This document shows positions 1 through 8,830 of a stretch of 37,728 nt of DNA, piece by piece (position 1 is the stretch's first letter; each line of letters opens with the position of its first letter). The notes under the pieces were generated by a model, which had not been told where the DNA came from, did not search any database, and was given only the letters and a program-made list of their open reading frames with translations. Origin of the DNA: Clostridia bacterium (GTDB lineage Bacteria > Bacillota > Clostridia > Oscillospirales > Butyricicoccaceae); the NCBI GenBank assembly GCA_017455565.1, contig JAFSZV010000037.1:1-37728 (forward strand), written 5' to 3'. Both the position numbers and the translations under genes were made by a program.

Positions 1-26
1 AGAAAAACCAATTTTTTCCCGCTTCA

Positions 27-265
27 GGGCGGGAGCGCGCCCCGGAGGGGGAAGTAATCGACTTTTGCGGCCCCGCCGCGCGATGCGGAGTTTTTCCGCT
101 TTCCCTCCACCCCAAGTTAGTCCGCGCGGGAGCGCGCTTCAGGGGTGCGGGGACCCCGTGCCCGGCAGTAAACCGGCTTCGCCGCTTTCCTGCGGGGGAA
201 GGGGCGTTGGAGCAGAAAAAACAAGTTTTTCGTCCGCGCGGGAGCGCGCTCCCGGGGTGCGGGGG
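27..265. repeat. GC-rich intergenic repeat, two good copies and one partial
   Basis: Two near-identical copies start at 121 and 233, 112 bp apart. Both read tccgcgcgggagcgcgct and are followed, after three variable bases, by ggggtgcgggg. A partial third copy sits at about 27-51. Copies 1 and 3 follow an A-run/T-run element (near 2-20 and 215-231). Open frames across this stretch are low-complexity and have no ribosome binding site, so I read it as non-coding. Function is unknown. Confidence 0.6.
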
Positions 266-359
266 ATGCCAAAGGGGGCAGGGGGATGCACATAAAAATT
301 CCCGTTCGGTAATTTTTTGTGCCCCCCCTTAGGCCCCCTTTGGTCCTCTTTCTTTGCGA

Positions 360-387
360 GCATTTCTTTCTCGAGAGAAAGAAATGC
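360..387. repeat. Long perfect hairpin
   Basis: The 12-nt arm 361-372 is exactly complementary to 375-386 across a 2-nt gap, and 360/387 add a G-C pair. No T-run follows on either strand, so it is not a typical intrinsic terminator. It lies between the GC-rich repeats and the 52-bp tandem repeat. Confidence 0.6.
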
Positions 388-412
388 GGAAAAATAACTG
401 TTATCTTATAGT

Positions 413-560
413 GAAGTAAAATATCTTTGAAAAACGAAACGATACCGTTCCAAAATCTTACGAAGAAGTAAAAACTCTTTGCCGAACGAAACGACACCGT
501 TCCAAAATCTTCCGAAGAAGTAAAAACTCTTTGTCAAACGAAACGACCCTATCCCAAAAA
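413..560. repeat. 52-bp tandem repeat upstream of the M14 peptidase gene
   Basis: The motif gaagtaaaa..ctttg recurs at 413, 465 and 517, and aacgaaacga at 433, 485 and 537. Both give an exact 52-bp period over about 2.8 copies, with few differences between copies. The last copy degenerates about 15 bp before the ribosome binding site of the gene at 586. It could be a leader element or a neutral tandem duplication. Confidence 0.75.
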
Positions 561-585
561 CAAAAACAAAAAAAGGAGTCTCCTT

Positions 586-1479
586 ATGTCCTCTCCTCAA
601 TACTCCTATCAAACCCTCCTCTCCGACCTCTCAAGCTTATCAAAAGAATCCCCCTTCTTCACATTCTCCTCCATCGGAAAATCTCTTGTGGGGCGAAGCC
701 TCCCCCTCGTCATCGCCGGCAAAGGCGAAAAATCCGTTCTCTACGTCGGCGCGCATCACGCGATGGAATCGCTGACCTCTCTTATCCTGATCCGGTTTTT
801 ATCCGATTACGGCCGCGCGATCCGCCGCCGTGAGTCCCGCGCCGGGATCGCGGCGGAAACGCTGTTCGAGATGCGCCGGATCTTTGTCGTTCCGATGCTG
901 AATCCCGACGGGATCGAGCTGCAGCAAAACGGCGCCGATCCCGCCAATCCTCTTACCGACCGGCTGAACGCGATGAGCGGCGGCGATTTCCGATCCTGGC
1001 AGGCCAACGGCCGCGGGGTCGACCTCAATCATAATTACGACGCCGGCTTTGACGCGTATAAGAAAAAGGAACCGTCGCTCGGGATCTACGGCGGCGGACC
1101 GACTCGGTTTTCCGGGATATATCCCGAATCCGAGCCCGAAACCGCGGCGCTCTGTTCTTTTATCAGGAGCCGGGACGTTTTGCTGCTTCTTTCGCTTCAC
1201 ACACAGGGCGAGGAGATCTACGCCGATTATCGCGGTCATGTTCCGCCCGGCGGAGTCGCCATGGCGGCCCGCATGGCCGGGATGAGCGGATATCGGGTGG
1301 CGGAGCCGGAGGGGCCGGCCGCCTCCGGCGGCCTGAAGGATTGGTTCATCCTGACCTATGACCGCCCCGGTTTTACGCTGGAATGCGGAAAAGGGAAAAA
1401 CCCGCTGCCGCTCTCCGATATCGACGACGTGTACCTGAGACTGCGCGACGTTCTGTTTTCCTGCCCGACGTTTCTGTAA
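586..1479 (+). CDS. M14-family zinc carboxypeptidase
   Basis: A 297-residue cytoplasmic-looking metallopeptidase of the M14 family, resembling gamma-D-glutamyl-diamino-acid peptidases and MpaA-like enzymes that trim peptidoglycan peptides. Zinc ligands are visible as H58-A-M-E61 and H205 (in SLHTQGE). The substrate-binding segment GVDLNHNY is at 144-151, NPDG at 106-109, and the probable catalytic glutamate E266 lies in FTLECGKG. There is no signal peptide, so it probably acts on imported or recycled peptides. The ATG at 586 follows an aaggag site at suitable spacing. It is monocistronic and faces hemW across a shared terminator. Family is secure; substrate is inferred. Confidence 0.88.
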   Translation: MSSPQYSYQTLLSDLSSLSKESPFFTFSSIGKSLVGRSLPLVIAGKGEKSVLYVGAHHAMESLTSLILIRFLSDYGRAIRRRESRAGIAAETLFEMRRIFVVPMLNPDGIELQQNGADPANPLTDRLNAMSGGDFRSWQANGRGVDLNHNYDAGFDAYKKKEPSLGIYGGGPTRFSGIYPESEPETAALCSFIRSRDVLLLLSLHTQGEEIYADYRGHVPPGGVAMAARMAGMSGYRVAEPEGPAASGGLKDWFILTYDRPGFTLECGKGKNPLPLSDIDDVYLRLRDVLFSCPTFL

Positions 1480-1514
1480 AAAGGCGGCGTAAAACAGCTC
1501 CTTTGCACCGCCGG

Positions 1515-1550
1515 AAAAAACGGCGCGAAGCCGCGCCGTTTTTGCTTTTT
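1515..1550. terminator. Bidirectional intrinsic terminator
   Basis: Perfect 12-bp arms (1516-1527 and 1532-1543) enclose the 4-nt loop aagc. The stem is GC-rich in its core, with A/T runs on both sides. It separates the convergent M14 peptidase and hemW genes and can serve both. Confidence 0.85.
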
Positions 1551-1614
1551 ATCGTATTATTGATTGCCTGAGAGTTGGCCGAAGCCGCCGCTCTCCGCGA
1601 GAAAAGGAAAAGGA

Positions 1615-2802
1615 TCAGCAGTCGGTGCCGTCGGCGGTCCGCCGCAGCATATCGCTGTCAAAATCGAGCATGGCCGACAGGATCGTGTTGGACACGAACA
1701 TCCCCTTCGGCGTAAAGCGCCAGCTCCGGCCGACCTTTTCCATAAAGCCGTGCTGTTCGTAGAGCCGGAGATATTTACCGAAGAGCTTCTCGAAGCTGAC
1801 CCCGAAGCGGATCGCAAAGACGTCGGTGTCGATGCCCTCATTCAGGCGGAGCCGGAGCATGACGTACTCTCCGAGCCGCTCAGACGGTGGGATTTCATAG
1901 TTCTCCGAAAGCATATCGGCGATACTGCCGGGCCGCTCCATATTGGCGATGTAGTCCTCCAGGTTTCTGCGGAAGGCGAACCGCCGGCCGCCGAAATAGG
2001 AATGCGCGCCGGGGCCGAAGCCGAGATATTCCTCGCAGTTCCAGTAGCGGAGGTTGTGAAGGCACTTGTGTCCGGGCTTGGCGAAGTTGCTGATCTCATA
2101 CTGGGGATACCCGGCCTCGGAAAGTGTTTCGATGGCCGAAAAATACATGGCGCACTCGCTGTCCTCGTCGGGGAGGGGCAGCGAATCCCGCCGGGCGGCA
2201 AAGGGCGTGCCGTCCTCGATCTTCAGCCCGTAGAGCGAGATATGCTCGGGATCCAGGGCCAGGACCTGCTCGATCGAGCGACGAAAGCTGCCGGGGGTCT
2301 GCCCGGGGATGCCGTACATCAGATCGACGTTGAGATTTTGGAAGCCGGCGCGGCGGGCGGCCCGGAAGCTGTCGGTAAAATCGGAAAAGGTATGGATCCG
2401 GCCCAGGAGGGAGAGCTCGGCGTCGTCGGCGCTCTGGAGGCCCATGCTGAGGCGATTGACGCCGGCGTGACGCAGACGGCGCAGCTCGGAGGTCGAAACG
2501 GTGGCGGGGTTGGCCTCGACGGTGATCTCGGCGTCGCGGCGGACCGAGAAATTGGCAAAAACGCCGTCGATCAGCTCCAAAAGCCGGCCGATCGGCAGCG
2601 AGGTCGGCGTGCCGCCCCCGATATACACGGTGTCGACGTCGTATTCGGCGGCGGCTCCGGCATAGTCGGCCATGTGGAGCAGGAGCGCGTCGACGTAGCG
2701 ATCGGCGTTCGTCATATCGGTGCCGGAATAAAAATCACAGTACGGGCATTTACTGAGACAAAACGGGATATGGAGATAGAGCCCGAGCGTTTTTTCGGTC
2801 AT
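1615..2802 (-). CDS. hemW: Radical SAM heme chaperone HemW
   Basis: A 395-residue HemN-like radical SAM protein. The [4Fe-4S] motif C15-x3-C19-x2-C22 is followed by Asp-Phe; HemN enzymes have a further cysteine here, so this is HemW rather than coproporphyrinogen oxidase. The HNLRYW sequence matches the HNxxYW heme-binding motif of the HemW group, and the C-terminal HemN domain is present. HemW is a heme-binding chaperone that delivers heme to membrane respiratory proteins; older annotations call it an oxygen-independent coproporphyrinogen III oxidase. The length is normal. The gene is transcribed from a near-consensus promoter at 2851-2879 and is not obviously in an operon. Confidence 0.92.
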   Translation of the reverse strand: MTEKTLGLYLHIPFCLSKCPYCDFYSGTDMTNADRYVDALLLHMADYAGAAAEYDVDTVYIGGGTPTSLPIGRLLELIDGVFANFSVRRDAEITVEANPATVSTSELRRLRHAGVNRLSMGLQSADDAELSLLGRIHTFSDFTDSFRAARRAGFQNLNVDLMYGIPGQTPGSFRRSIEQVLALDPEHISLYGLKIEDGTPFAARRDSLPLPDEDSECAMYFSAIETLSEAGYPQYEISNFAKPGHKCLHNLRYWNCEEYLGFGPGAHSYFGGRRFAFRRNLEDYIANMERPGSIADMLSENYEIPPSERLGEYVMLRLRLNEGIDTDVFAIRFGVSFEKLFGKYLRLYEQHGFMEKVGRSWRFTPKGMFVSNTILSAMLDFDSDMLRRTADGTDC

Positions 2803-2850
2803 GGGTTTCTCCTCGGTTACAGAATCGGCAGGGAAAGACCTGCTTTCTTC

Positions 2851-2879
2851 ATTATATCACAGAACGGGTCGGGTGACAA
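2851..2879 (-). promoter_or_regulatory. Sigma-A-type promoter of hemW
   Basis: Minus-strand TTGTCA (2874-2879), a 17-bp spacer and TATAAT (2851-2856), about 50 bp upstream of the hemW start codon. Confidence 0.75.
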
Positions 2880-2882
2880 GGG

Positions 2883-3476
2883 TTGAAAAACAAAAAACGA
2901 AAAGGCGAACGAAAATTTCGGTTCCTGTGGTCGACGGCGGTATTTTGGCTGATCCTGATCGCCCGGATGCCGTCGGTCGAAATGGTTCTGACGCTCGGCT
3001 CGGCGCTGCTTCATGAGATCGGGCATCTGACGGCGGCGCGGCTGACACACGTTCCGATCGCCGCGGTGACGGTATATCCCTTCGGGGCGGATATCCGGCT
3101 GGCGCCGGGTCTGCGGTCCTACCGGACCGACGCGCTGATCGCCCTGGCCGGTGCGGCGGCCAATCTGCTTCTGGCAGGCGTCGGCGCTTTGATCGGCGGG
3201 ACGGCCGGCCTCTTTCTGACTCCCTGCAATCTGACGCTGGCCGGTCTGAATCTGCTGCCGATCGACGGCCTTGACGGCGGGGTGCTGCTTCGGACCTGCC
3301 TGGAATCGCAAGGGATGGAGAGCGGCGGGGTCGCGCGGATCGTTTCGTTTTGCTGTTTATTGGCGCTATGGCTCGGCGCGGTCTACGTTTTGTGGATCGA
3401 GGACGGCGACCCGTCTTTCTTCGTTCTTTCCTGCGGGCTGTTCGCCGTGCTTTTTCTCGGGGGAGAAAAAACGTAA
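2883..3476 (+). CDS. Small M50 (site-2) membrane metalloprotease, SpoIVFB-like
   Basis: A 197-residue polytopic membrane protein. HEIGH in the second hydrophobic segment is the HExxH zinc motif, and NLLPIDGLDGG is the NxxPxxxxDG motif that supplies the third ligand. Both are diagnostic of intramembrane M50 proteases. Size and topology resemble SpoIVFB, which processes pro-sigma-K during sporulation, but no SpoIVFA-like gene is adjacent, so that role is unproven. The start is TTG at 2883, immediately after an in-frame TGA at 2874. The next in-frame ATG (2967) would remove the first membrane helix. The ribosome binding site is weak. Confidence 0.82.
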   Translation: MKNKKRKGERKFRFLWSTAVFWLILIARMPSVEMVLTLGSALLHEIGHLTAARLTHVPIAAVTVYPFGADIRLAPGLRSYRTDALIALAGAAANLLLAGVGALIGGTAGLFLTPCNLTLAGLNLLPIDGLDGGVLLRTCLESQGMESGGVARIVSFCCLLALWLGAVYVLWIEDGDPSFFVLSCGLFAVLFLGGEKT

Positions 3477-3526
3477 GGTTTCGGGGGAAAAACGAGGAAA
3501 TCGGAGAATACGGGAGATTTTTTGGG

Positions 3527-3552
3527 ATTATTCGGAGAAAATCCCGAATAAT
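3527..3552. repeat. Hairpin in the leader of the pot operon
   Basis: 9-bp perfect arms (3527-3535 and 3544-3552) with an 8-nt loop, about 55 bp upstream of the potA promoter. No T-run follows. It may be a 3' structure of the upstream M50 gene, an operator or a chance palindrome. Confidence 0.4.
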
Positions 3553-3605
3553 CACGGATAAATCTAGAAAATACCGAAAAATCGTAAAAAAATACGAAAA
3601 AACTA

Positions 3606-3634
3606 TTGCATTTTCCGTTACAGTCTGTTACAAT
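3606..3634 (+). promoter_or_regulatory. Sigma-A-type promoter of potABCD
   Basis: TTGCAT (3606-3611), a 17-bp spacer and TACAAT (3629-3634), about 60 bp upstream of the potA start. Confidence 0.75.
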
Positions 3635-3694
3635 AGTTTCCGTTATCTGCAAGATAGGTCGTCTGACCGGTGAAAGGTGGTTGATAAGGGTAAA

Positions 3695-4828
3695 ATGAAC
3701 AAGGATGCGGAAAGAATCATTCAGCTGCGGAATGTCGTCAAATCCTTCGACGGAGAGACGGTTTTGGATCACATCAATCTCGATATCGCAGACAAAGAGT
3801 TCGTCACACTGCTCGGCCCCTCGGGCTGCGGCAAAACGACGACGCTCCGGATCATCGGCGGGTTTGAAACGCCGGACAGCGGGGAAGTCTTTTTCGACGG
3901 CGTTGCCGTCGACCATATCCCGCCCTACAAGCGTCCCGTCAACACCGTGTTCCAGAAATACGCTCTGTTTCCCCATTTGAACGTTTATGAAAATATCGCC
4001 TTCGGGCCGAAGCTGAAGGGCGCTTCGGGGCCGGGGCTTACCAAAAAAGTTCAGGAAATGCTCGAGCTCGTCAATCTGAAGGGCTTTGAAAAGAGGCGGA
4101 TCAGCACGCTTTCGGGCGGGCAGCAGCAGCGCGTCGCCATCGCGCGCGCCCTGATCAACGAGCCGCGCGTCCTGCTCCTCGACGAGCCGCTCGGCGCGCT
4201 TGACCTCAAGCTGCGGAAGGATATGCAGTTCGAGCTGAAAAATATACAAAAGCGCATGGGCATCACCTTCGTTTACGTCACGCACGATCAGGAGGAGGCG
4301 CTCTCGATGAGCGACACCGTCGTCGTGATGGACAACGGTCAGATCCAGCAGATCGGAACGCCGCAGGATATCTACAACGAGCCGAAAAACGCCTTTGTGG
4401 CCGATTTTATCGGCGAAAGCAATATTCTCGACGGTCAGATGATCGAGGATTACGTCGTGACCTTCTCGGGCAAGCGCTTTCGCTGCCTTGACGCCGGCTT
4501 CGGCACCCGCACGCCGGTCGACGTCGTGGTCCGGCCGGAGGACGTCGACGTCGTGTCGGTCGAGCGCGGGATGCTGACCGGAACCGTTACCTCCGTCACC
4601 TTCAAGGGCGTCCATTTCGAAATCATCGTCGACGTCAACGGCTTCAAGTGGATGATCCAGACGACCGACTTCGTCGAGGAGGGCGCCGCCATCGGGCTGT
4701 ATATCGAGCCCGACGCCATCCATATCATGAACAAGTCGGAATTTTCCGGTATGTTCGGAGACTACTCCTCCTTCTCGGACGAGCTGGAGCATCTCTCCGA
4801 CGTCGAGGAGCCGGAGGACGACGAATGA
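3695..4828 (+). CDS. potA: Spermidine/putrescine ABC transporter ATP-binding protein
   Basis: The ATPase of the PotABCD polyamine importer; it couples ATP hydrolysis to uptake through PotB-PotC. Walker [10 protein letters not shown] is at residues 41-49, followed by the Q-loop, the signature LSGGQQQR, Walker B LLLDEP and the H-loop THD. A C-terminal OB-like (TOBE) domain covers roughly the last 110 residues. I chose the ATG at 3695 (377 aa) because an aaggg site lies just upstream; an in-frame GTG at 3677 would add six residues. The stop overlaps the potB start (ATGA). First gene of a four-gene operon. Confidence 0.93.
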   Translation: MNKDAERIIQLRNVVKSFDGETVLDHINLDIADKEFVTLLGPSGCGKTTTLRIIGGFETPDSGEVFFDGVAVDHIPPYKRPVNTVFQKYALFPHLNVYENIAFGPKLKGASGPGLTKKVQEMLELVNLKGFEKRRISTLSGGQQQRVAIARALINEPRVLLLDEPLGALDLKLRKDMQFELKNIQKRMGITFVYVTHDQEEALSMSDTVVVMDNGQIQQIGTPQDIYNEPKNAFVADFIGESNILDGQMIEDYVVTFSGKRFRCLDAGFGTRTPVDVVVRPEDVDVVSVERGMLTGTVTSVTFKGVHFEIIVDVNGFKWMIQTTDFVEEGAAIGLYIEPDAIHIMNKSEFSGMFGDYSSFSDELEHLSDVEEPEDDE

Positions 4829-5682
4829 AGACCGCCGTCAAAAATCGCGACGGCCGCGGCGTTTCGCTGCTTCGCCGGATCGCGGCCGCCCCGCACGTCG
4901 CCTGGTCGGTGCTGTTCGTGGTCGTGCCGCTGATCTTCGTCGCCTATTATTCCTTTACCGACCGGGAATTTTCCTTTACCCTTGATAATATCGCCGCGTT
5001 TTTCACGCCGCGGTATCTGCAGATTCTGTGGCGCTCGGTCAAGCTGGCGCTGCTGGCCACGGGCTTCTGCCTTCTGATCGGCTATCCCGCGGCCTACTTC
5101 ATCGCCCGCGCCGACGCGAAAAAGCAGAAGATCCTCATCATGCTCATCATGCTGCCGATGTGGATGAACTTCCTCATCCGGACCTACGCCTGGATGGTGA
5201 TCCTTCAGGACAAGGGGATCTTCAATTCCGTCCTGCTGTCCCTCGGTCTGAAGCCGCTCAAGCTCATGTATAACGAGGGCGCCGTCGTGCTGGGGATGGT
5301 TTACGACTATCTGCCGTATATGATCATGCCGATCTATTCGGTCATGCTCAAGCTCGATCCGAGGCTCGTCGAGGCGGCCTCCGATCTCGGCTGCAACGGC
5401 TTTCAGGTCCTTCGCAAGGTCGTGGTGCCGCAGAGCGTGCCCGGCGTGATTTCGGGGATCATGATGGTGTTCGTTCCGTCGATCTCCACCTTCTATATCT
5501 CCCAAAAGCTCGGCGGCGGCACCTTCCTCTTGATCGGCGACGTCATCGAGAATCAGTATACGGCCAATAACCTTCACATGGCGGCGGCCATCTCTCTCGT
5601 CCTCATGATCCTGCTGCTCGCCGGAATGTTCGTCATGAACCGCTTCGCGGACGACGGCGCGGAGGGAGGGCTGATCCCATGA
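4825..5682 (+). CDS. potB: Spermidine/putrescine ABC transporter permease PotB
   Basis: A 285-residue inner-membrane permease of the polyamine importer, with about six hydrophobic helices. The EAA loop, which docks on PotA, reads [20 protein letters not shown]. The frame is open further upstream over potA, but the ATG at 4825 overlaps the potA stop by four bases (ATGA), which implies translational coupling and fits the family N-terminus. The gene overlaps potC in the same way at its end. Confidence 0.92.
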   Translation: MKTAVKNRDGRGVSLLRRIAAAPHVAWSVLFVVVPLIFVAYYSFTDREFSFTLDNIAAFFTPRYLQILWRSVKLALLATGFCLLIGYPAAYFIARADAKKQKILIMLIMLPMWMNFLIRTYAWMVILQDKGIFNSVLLSLGLKPLKLMYNEGAVVLGMVYDYLPYMIMPIYSVMLKLDPRLVEAASDLGCNGFQVLRKVVVPQSVPGVISGIMMVFVPSISTFYISQKLGGGTFLLIGDVIENQYTANNLHMAAAISLVLMILLLAGMFVMNRFADDGAEGGLIP

Positions 5683-6497
5683 AAAAGAGCCGCGTACTGT
5701 CCCGGATCGTCATCGGCCTGACGCTTCTGTTCCTGTTTGCGCCGATCGCCGTCCTGATCGCGTATTCCTTCAACTCCGGCAAAAGCACCGTCGTGTTTCA
5801 GGATTTTTCCTTCCGGTGGTATCAAAACCTGTTCGAGGATAAAGCGGCGCTTGCCGCGCTGCGCAACTCCGTCGTGCTGGCTGTCGTTTCAACGCTGATC
5901 TCCACCGTGATGGGGACCTTCGCGGCCTACGGGATCAGCCGGATGCGAAGCCGCTTCTTCCGTTCGACTGTCATGAGCGTGACCAACATCCCCATGATGA
6001 ATCCCGATATCATTACCGGTATCTCGCTCATGCTGATGTTCGTGTTCGTCGGTACCATGCTGGGTCTTGCGGAATCGCTCAGCTTCTATACGATGCTTAT
6101 CGCGCATATCAACTTCAGCCTGCCGTACATCATCCTGTCGGTCCTTCCGAAATTCAATCAGATGGACAAGGCCATGCCGGAGGCGGCGCTCGATCTCGGC
6201 TGCACGCCGATGCAGTCCTTCTTCAAGGTCGAGCTGCCCGAGATCATGCCCGGCGTCCTGACGGGGGGCCTTATGGCCTTCACGATGTCGCTTGACGATT
6301 TCGTCATCAGTTATTTTACCAAGGGAAGCGGCTTTCAAACGCTGCCGCTCTATATCTACAGCATGACGAAAAAAACCGTCACGCCCAAAATGTACGCTCT
6401 GGCCACCATCATCTTTTTCGTGATCCTGACGCTGCTCCTGATCTCCAACCTGACCGATCAGGACGACGGGAAAAACCATAAAGCCAAAAATAACTGA
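5679..6497 (+). CDS. potC: Spermidine/putrescine ABC transporter permease PotC
   Basis: The second permease of the importer, 272 residues with about six membrane helices. The EAA loop is visible as EAALDLGCTPMQSFFKVELP. It forms the heterodimeric channel with PotB. Its ATG overlaps the potB stop by four bases, and potD begins 16 bp downstream. Codon choice still matches the upstream genes (many ccg and tcg codons), unlike most of potD. Confidence 0.92.
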   Translation: MKKSRVLSRIVIGLTLLFLFAPIAVLIAYSFNSGKSTVVFQDFSFRWYQNLFEDKAALAALRNSVVLAVVSTLISTVMGTFAAYGISRMRSRFFRSTVMSVTNIPMMNPDIITGISLMLMFVFVGTMLGLAESLSFYTMLIAHINFSLPYIILSVLPKFNQMDKAMPEAALDLGCTPMQSFFKVELPEIMPGVLTGGLMAFTMSLDDFVISYFTKGSGFQTLPLYIYSMTKKTVTPKMYALATIIFFVILTLLLISNLTDQDDGKNHKAKNN

Positions 6498-6513
6498 ATC
6501 GGAGGATTGAGAA

Positions 6514-7635
6514 ATGAAAAAAATCTTTGCCATCATCCCTGCCCTTGCGCTGGCGGTCGTTCTGCTGCTTTCCTGCGCCGGTTGCGGCGGCAAGACCCTC
6601 ACGCTCAACGTTTATAACTGGGGCGAATATATTTCCGACGGCAGCGAAGACAGCCTGAACACTGTCAAGGCCTTTGAAAAATGGTATCAGGAGGAATATG
6701 GCCAGAAGGTGCGGGTCAATTACGACACCTTCAGCTCCAATGAGGATTTGTATGCCAAGCTGTCCTCCGGCGCTGTCAGCTACGACGTGATCTTTCCCTC
6801 GGACTATATGATCGCCCGGATGATTGACGAAAACATGCTGCTGCCGCTGGACTATGGCAACATCCCCAATTTTGAATATATTACCGAGGATTTCCGAAAC
6901 CTGTATTACGATCCCCAGAACCAGTTTACCGTCCCCTACACCTACGGCGTGGTGGGTGTCATCTACAACGCCAAGGTGGTGGACGAGAGCGACGCCAGCG
7001 GCTGGGACCTGCTGTGGAACGAGAAGTATTCCGGCGACATTTTACAGTTCAACAACCCCCGCGACGCCTTCGGCACCGCCATGTATAAGCTGGGCATCGA
7101 CGTGAACACCACCGATAAAGCCGATTGGGACGCCGCCCAGGCCGAGTTGCTCCGCCAGCGTCCCCTGCTCAAGGGCATGGTCATGGATGAGATCTACAAC
7201 ATGATGGCCTCCGGCGAGGCCGCCATCGGCACCTATTACGCCGGCGACTATTTCACTATGCTGGATATGGTGGACGAGGACAACGATACCGTGGATCTGC
7301 ACTTCTATTATCCCGAGCCCACCAACTATTATGTGGACGCCATGTGCATCCCCTCCTGCTGCAAGAACAAGGAGCTGGCCGAAATCTTCATCAACTATAT
7401 GCTCAGCGAAGAGCCCGCCGTGGCCAACGCCGAGTTCACCTATTACGCCAGCCCCAATTCGGTGGTGCTCAACTCTCAGCAGTATGCCGAGGATATGGGC
7501 GAGGACTTTATGGAGATCATCTATCCTCCCATGGACAGCTTCCGGAACAATTATCAGGCCTATGCCTATCAGAATTTGGACGCCGAAACGCTGGCCTATA
7601 TCAACGAGCTGTGGGAAAAGGTAAAAATCAACTGA
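6514..7635 (+). CDS. potD: Polyamine-binding lipoprotein PotD
   Basis: The extracellular substrate-binding protein of PotABCD, 373 residues. The N-terminal hydrophobic signal ends in LLLSCAGC, a lipoprotein-type sequence, so C21 or C24 is probably lipidated and anchors the protein outside the membrane. The mature part begins with LNVYNWGEYIS, typical of PotD-type (SBP_bac_8) proteins, and the length is normal. Start ATG at 6514 with GGAGG nine bases upstream. After roughly the first 50 codons the usage shifts from ccg/tcg to ccc/tcc/agc. Confidence 0.93.
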   Translation: MKKIFAIIPALALAVVLLLSCAGCGGKTLTLNVYNWGEYISDGSEDSLNTVKAFEKWYQEEYGQKVRVNYDTFSSNEDLYAKLSSGAVSYDVIFPSDYMIARMIDENMLLPLDYGNIPNFEYITEDFRNLYYDPQNQFTVPYTYGVVGVIYNAKVVDESDASGWDLLWNEKYSGDILQFNNPRDAFGTAMYKLGIDVNTTDKADWDAAQAELLRQRPLLKGMVMDEIYNMMASGEAAIGTYYAGDYFTMLDMVDEDNDTVDLHFYYPEPTNYYVDAMCIPSCCKNKELAEIFINYMLSEEPAVANAEFTYYASPNSVVLNSQQYAEDMGEDFMEIIYPPMDSFRNNYQAYAYQNLDAETLAYINELWEKVKIN

Positions 7636-7646
7636 CCCGTCTGCAA

Positions 7647-7678
7647 AACATGACCGCTCCAAACGGAGCGGTCATGTT
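7647..7678. terminator. Bidirectional intrinsic terminator between potD and sigF
   Basis: Perfect 14-bp arms (7647-7660 and 7665-7678) around the loop aaac, with a T-run to the right on the plus strand and an A-run to the left. The right arm overlaps the last codons and stop of sigF, so one hairpin ends both converging operons. Confidence 0.9.
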
Positions 7679-8376
7679 AGTTTTTCCCGCAGGCAATTCA
7701 GCGCCCGTTTTTCCAGGCGGCTGATCTGTCCCTGCGTGACGCCCATCACCCGTGATACCTGCCTCTGGGTAAGGTCGCGGCCGTAACGCAGGGCGATCAC
7801 CTGCCGCAGCGGGGGCTCCAGCGCGCGCACTGCGTCGGCCAGGTCGAGCGTTTCCGCCGGATCCCCCGCCTCTGCGGGGATGCAGTCCAGCAGGCAGCCC
7901 CCTTCCCCCTCGGTGAGCGCCGCCTCCAGCGAAAGGGGGCGCACAGGCGCCTGCAGCGCCTCGGTGACCTCCTCCGCCGTCAGGCCGGTGGCCCGGCAAA
8001 GGGCGCTGAGGCGGGGGCTTTCGCCCGTTTCCCGCTCCAGTGCCTCCGCCGCCCGGCGCACCAAAAGAGCTTTGCTCTGCAACGCGCGGGGCGTTTTTAC
8101 AGGCCCCTCAAGGCGCAGATGGTCCCGAATCTCCCCCGCGATCCGCGGGACGGCGTAGGTGGAAAGCTCGGTCTTCCGGGCCGGGTCAAAATCCCGCACC
8201 GCCTTAAAAAAGCCGATGCTTCCAAGCTGCAAAAGCTCCTCGTCCTCGGCGCCGCAGCCGAAAAAACGCCGCGCCACGCTGCGGATCAGCGGCGCGTTTT
8301 CCGTCAAAAGCCGCTCCATCTCGGCCCCGTCGCCCCGCTGGGCCGCGGCGATGCGGCATAAAAGAGCCTCTGTCAC
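7672..8376 (-). CDS. sigF: Sporulation sigma factor SigF
   Basis: A 234-residue sigma-70-family factor with region 2 (ELLQLGSIGFFKAVRDFDP), region 3 and a region 4 helix-turn-helix (RQVSRVMGVTQGQISRLEK). Sigma-F directs forespore transcription after asymmetric division and is held inactive by SpoIIAB. Position as third gene after spoIIAA and spoIIAB identifies it as SigF rather than the similar SigG. It starts with GTG at 8376, overlapping the spoIIAB stop (GTGA), so translation is probably coupled. Confidence 0.93.
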   Translation of the reverse strand: MTEALLCRIAAAQRGDGAEMERLLTENAPLIRSVARRFFGCGAEDEELLQLGSIGFFKAVRDFDPARKTELSTYAVPRIAGEIRDHLRLEGPVKTPRALQSKALLVRRAAEALERETGESPRLSALCRATGLTAEEVTEALQAPVRPLSLEAALTEGEGGCLLDCIPAEAGDPAETLDLADAVRALEPPLRQVIALRYGRDLTQRQVSRVMGVTQGQISRLEKRALNCLREKLT

Positions 8377-8819
8377 CCCTGTTTTTTCACATCCAGCAGC
8401 TTGCGCATGGTGACGGTGGTGCCCTTTCCGGGGCGGGAGCGCACTGTCAGCCCGTCCATGAAGCTCTCCATGATGGTGAAGCCCATACCCGAGCGCTCGG
8501 CGCCCCCGGTGGTGAACATGGGCTCCCGGGCCTTATGTACGTCTTCGATGCCGCAGCCCTTGTCCCGGATGACGATCTCGGCCATGCCGGGCTCAAAGAG
8601 CCGTACCGTCATGGTCACCGTGCCCAGCCTGTCCCGGTAGCCGTGGACGATGGCGTTTGTCACGGCCTCGGACACCGCCGTTTTGATATCGTAGACCTGC
8701 TCGACCGTGGGGTCCATCTGGGCGATAAAAGCGGCGGCCGCCGTCCGCGCAAAGGCTTCGTTGGCGCTGCGGCTGACAAACCGCAGGGTCATCTCGTTTC
8801 GTTTTTCTCCCTTTTTCAT
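8373..8819 (-). CDS. spoIIAB: Anti-sigma F factor SpoIIAB
   Basis: A 148-residue GHKL-fold serine kinase and anti-sigma factor. It binds SigF, or phosphorylates SpoIIAA using ATP. The N box EAVTNAIVHGY, the G1 box DKGCGI and the G2 segment SGMGFTIM are present. The open frame extends upstream over spoIIAA, but the ATG at 8819 has an AGGAGG site seven bases away and begins with the family-typical MTLRF-like region shortly after. It overlaps sigF by four bases and lies 11 bp after spoIIAA. Confidence 0.93.
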   Translation of the reverse strand: MKKGEKRNEMTLRFVSRSANEAFARTAAAAFIAQMDPTVEQVYDIKTAVSEAVTNAIVHGYRDRLGTVTMTVRLFEPGMAEIVIRDKGCGIEDVHKAREPMFTTGGAERSGMGFTIMESFMDGLTVRSRPGKGTTVTMRKLLDVKKQG

Positions 8820-8830
8820 GGTCGTTCCTC

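Noticed and set aside
117..497. Long open minus frames over 1-612
   Set aside because: They run across repeats and hairpins, lack ribosome binding sites and have low-complexity composition.
121..560. CRISPR array
   Set aside because: The repeats are tandem units of 52 bp without unique spacers of constant length, and no cas genes are present.
1564..2886. 440-codon plus-strand open frame opposite hemW
   Set aside because: A GC-rich antisense shadow; hemW has all family motifs.
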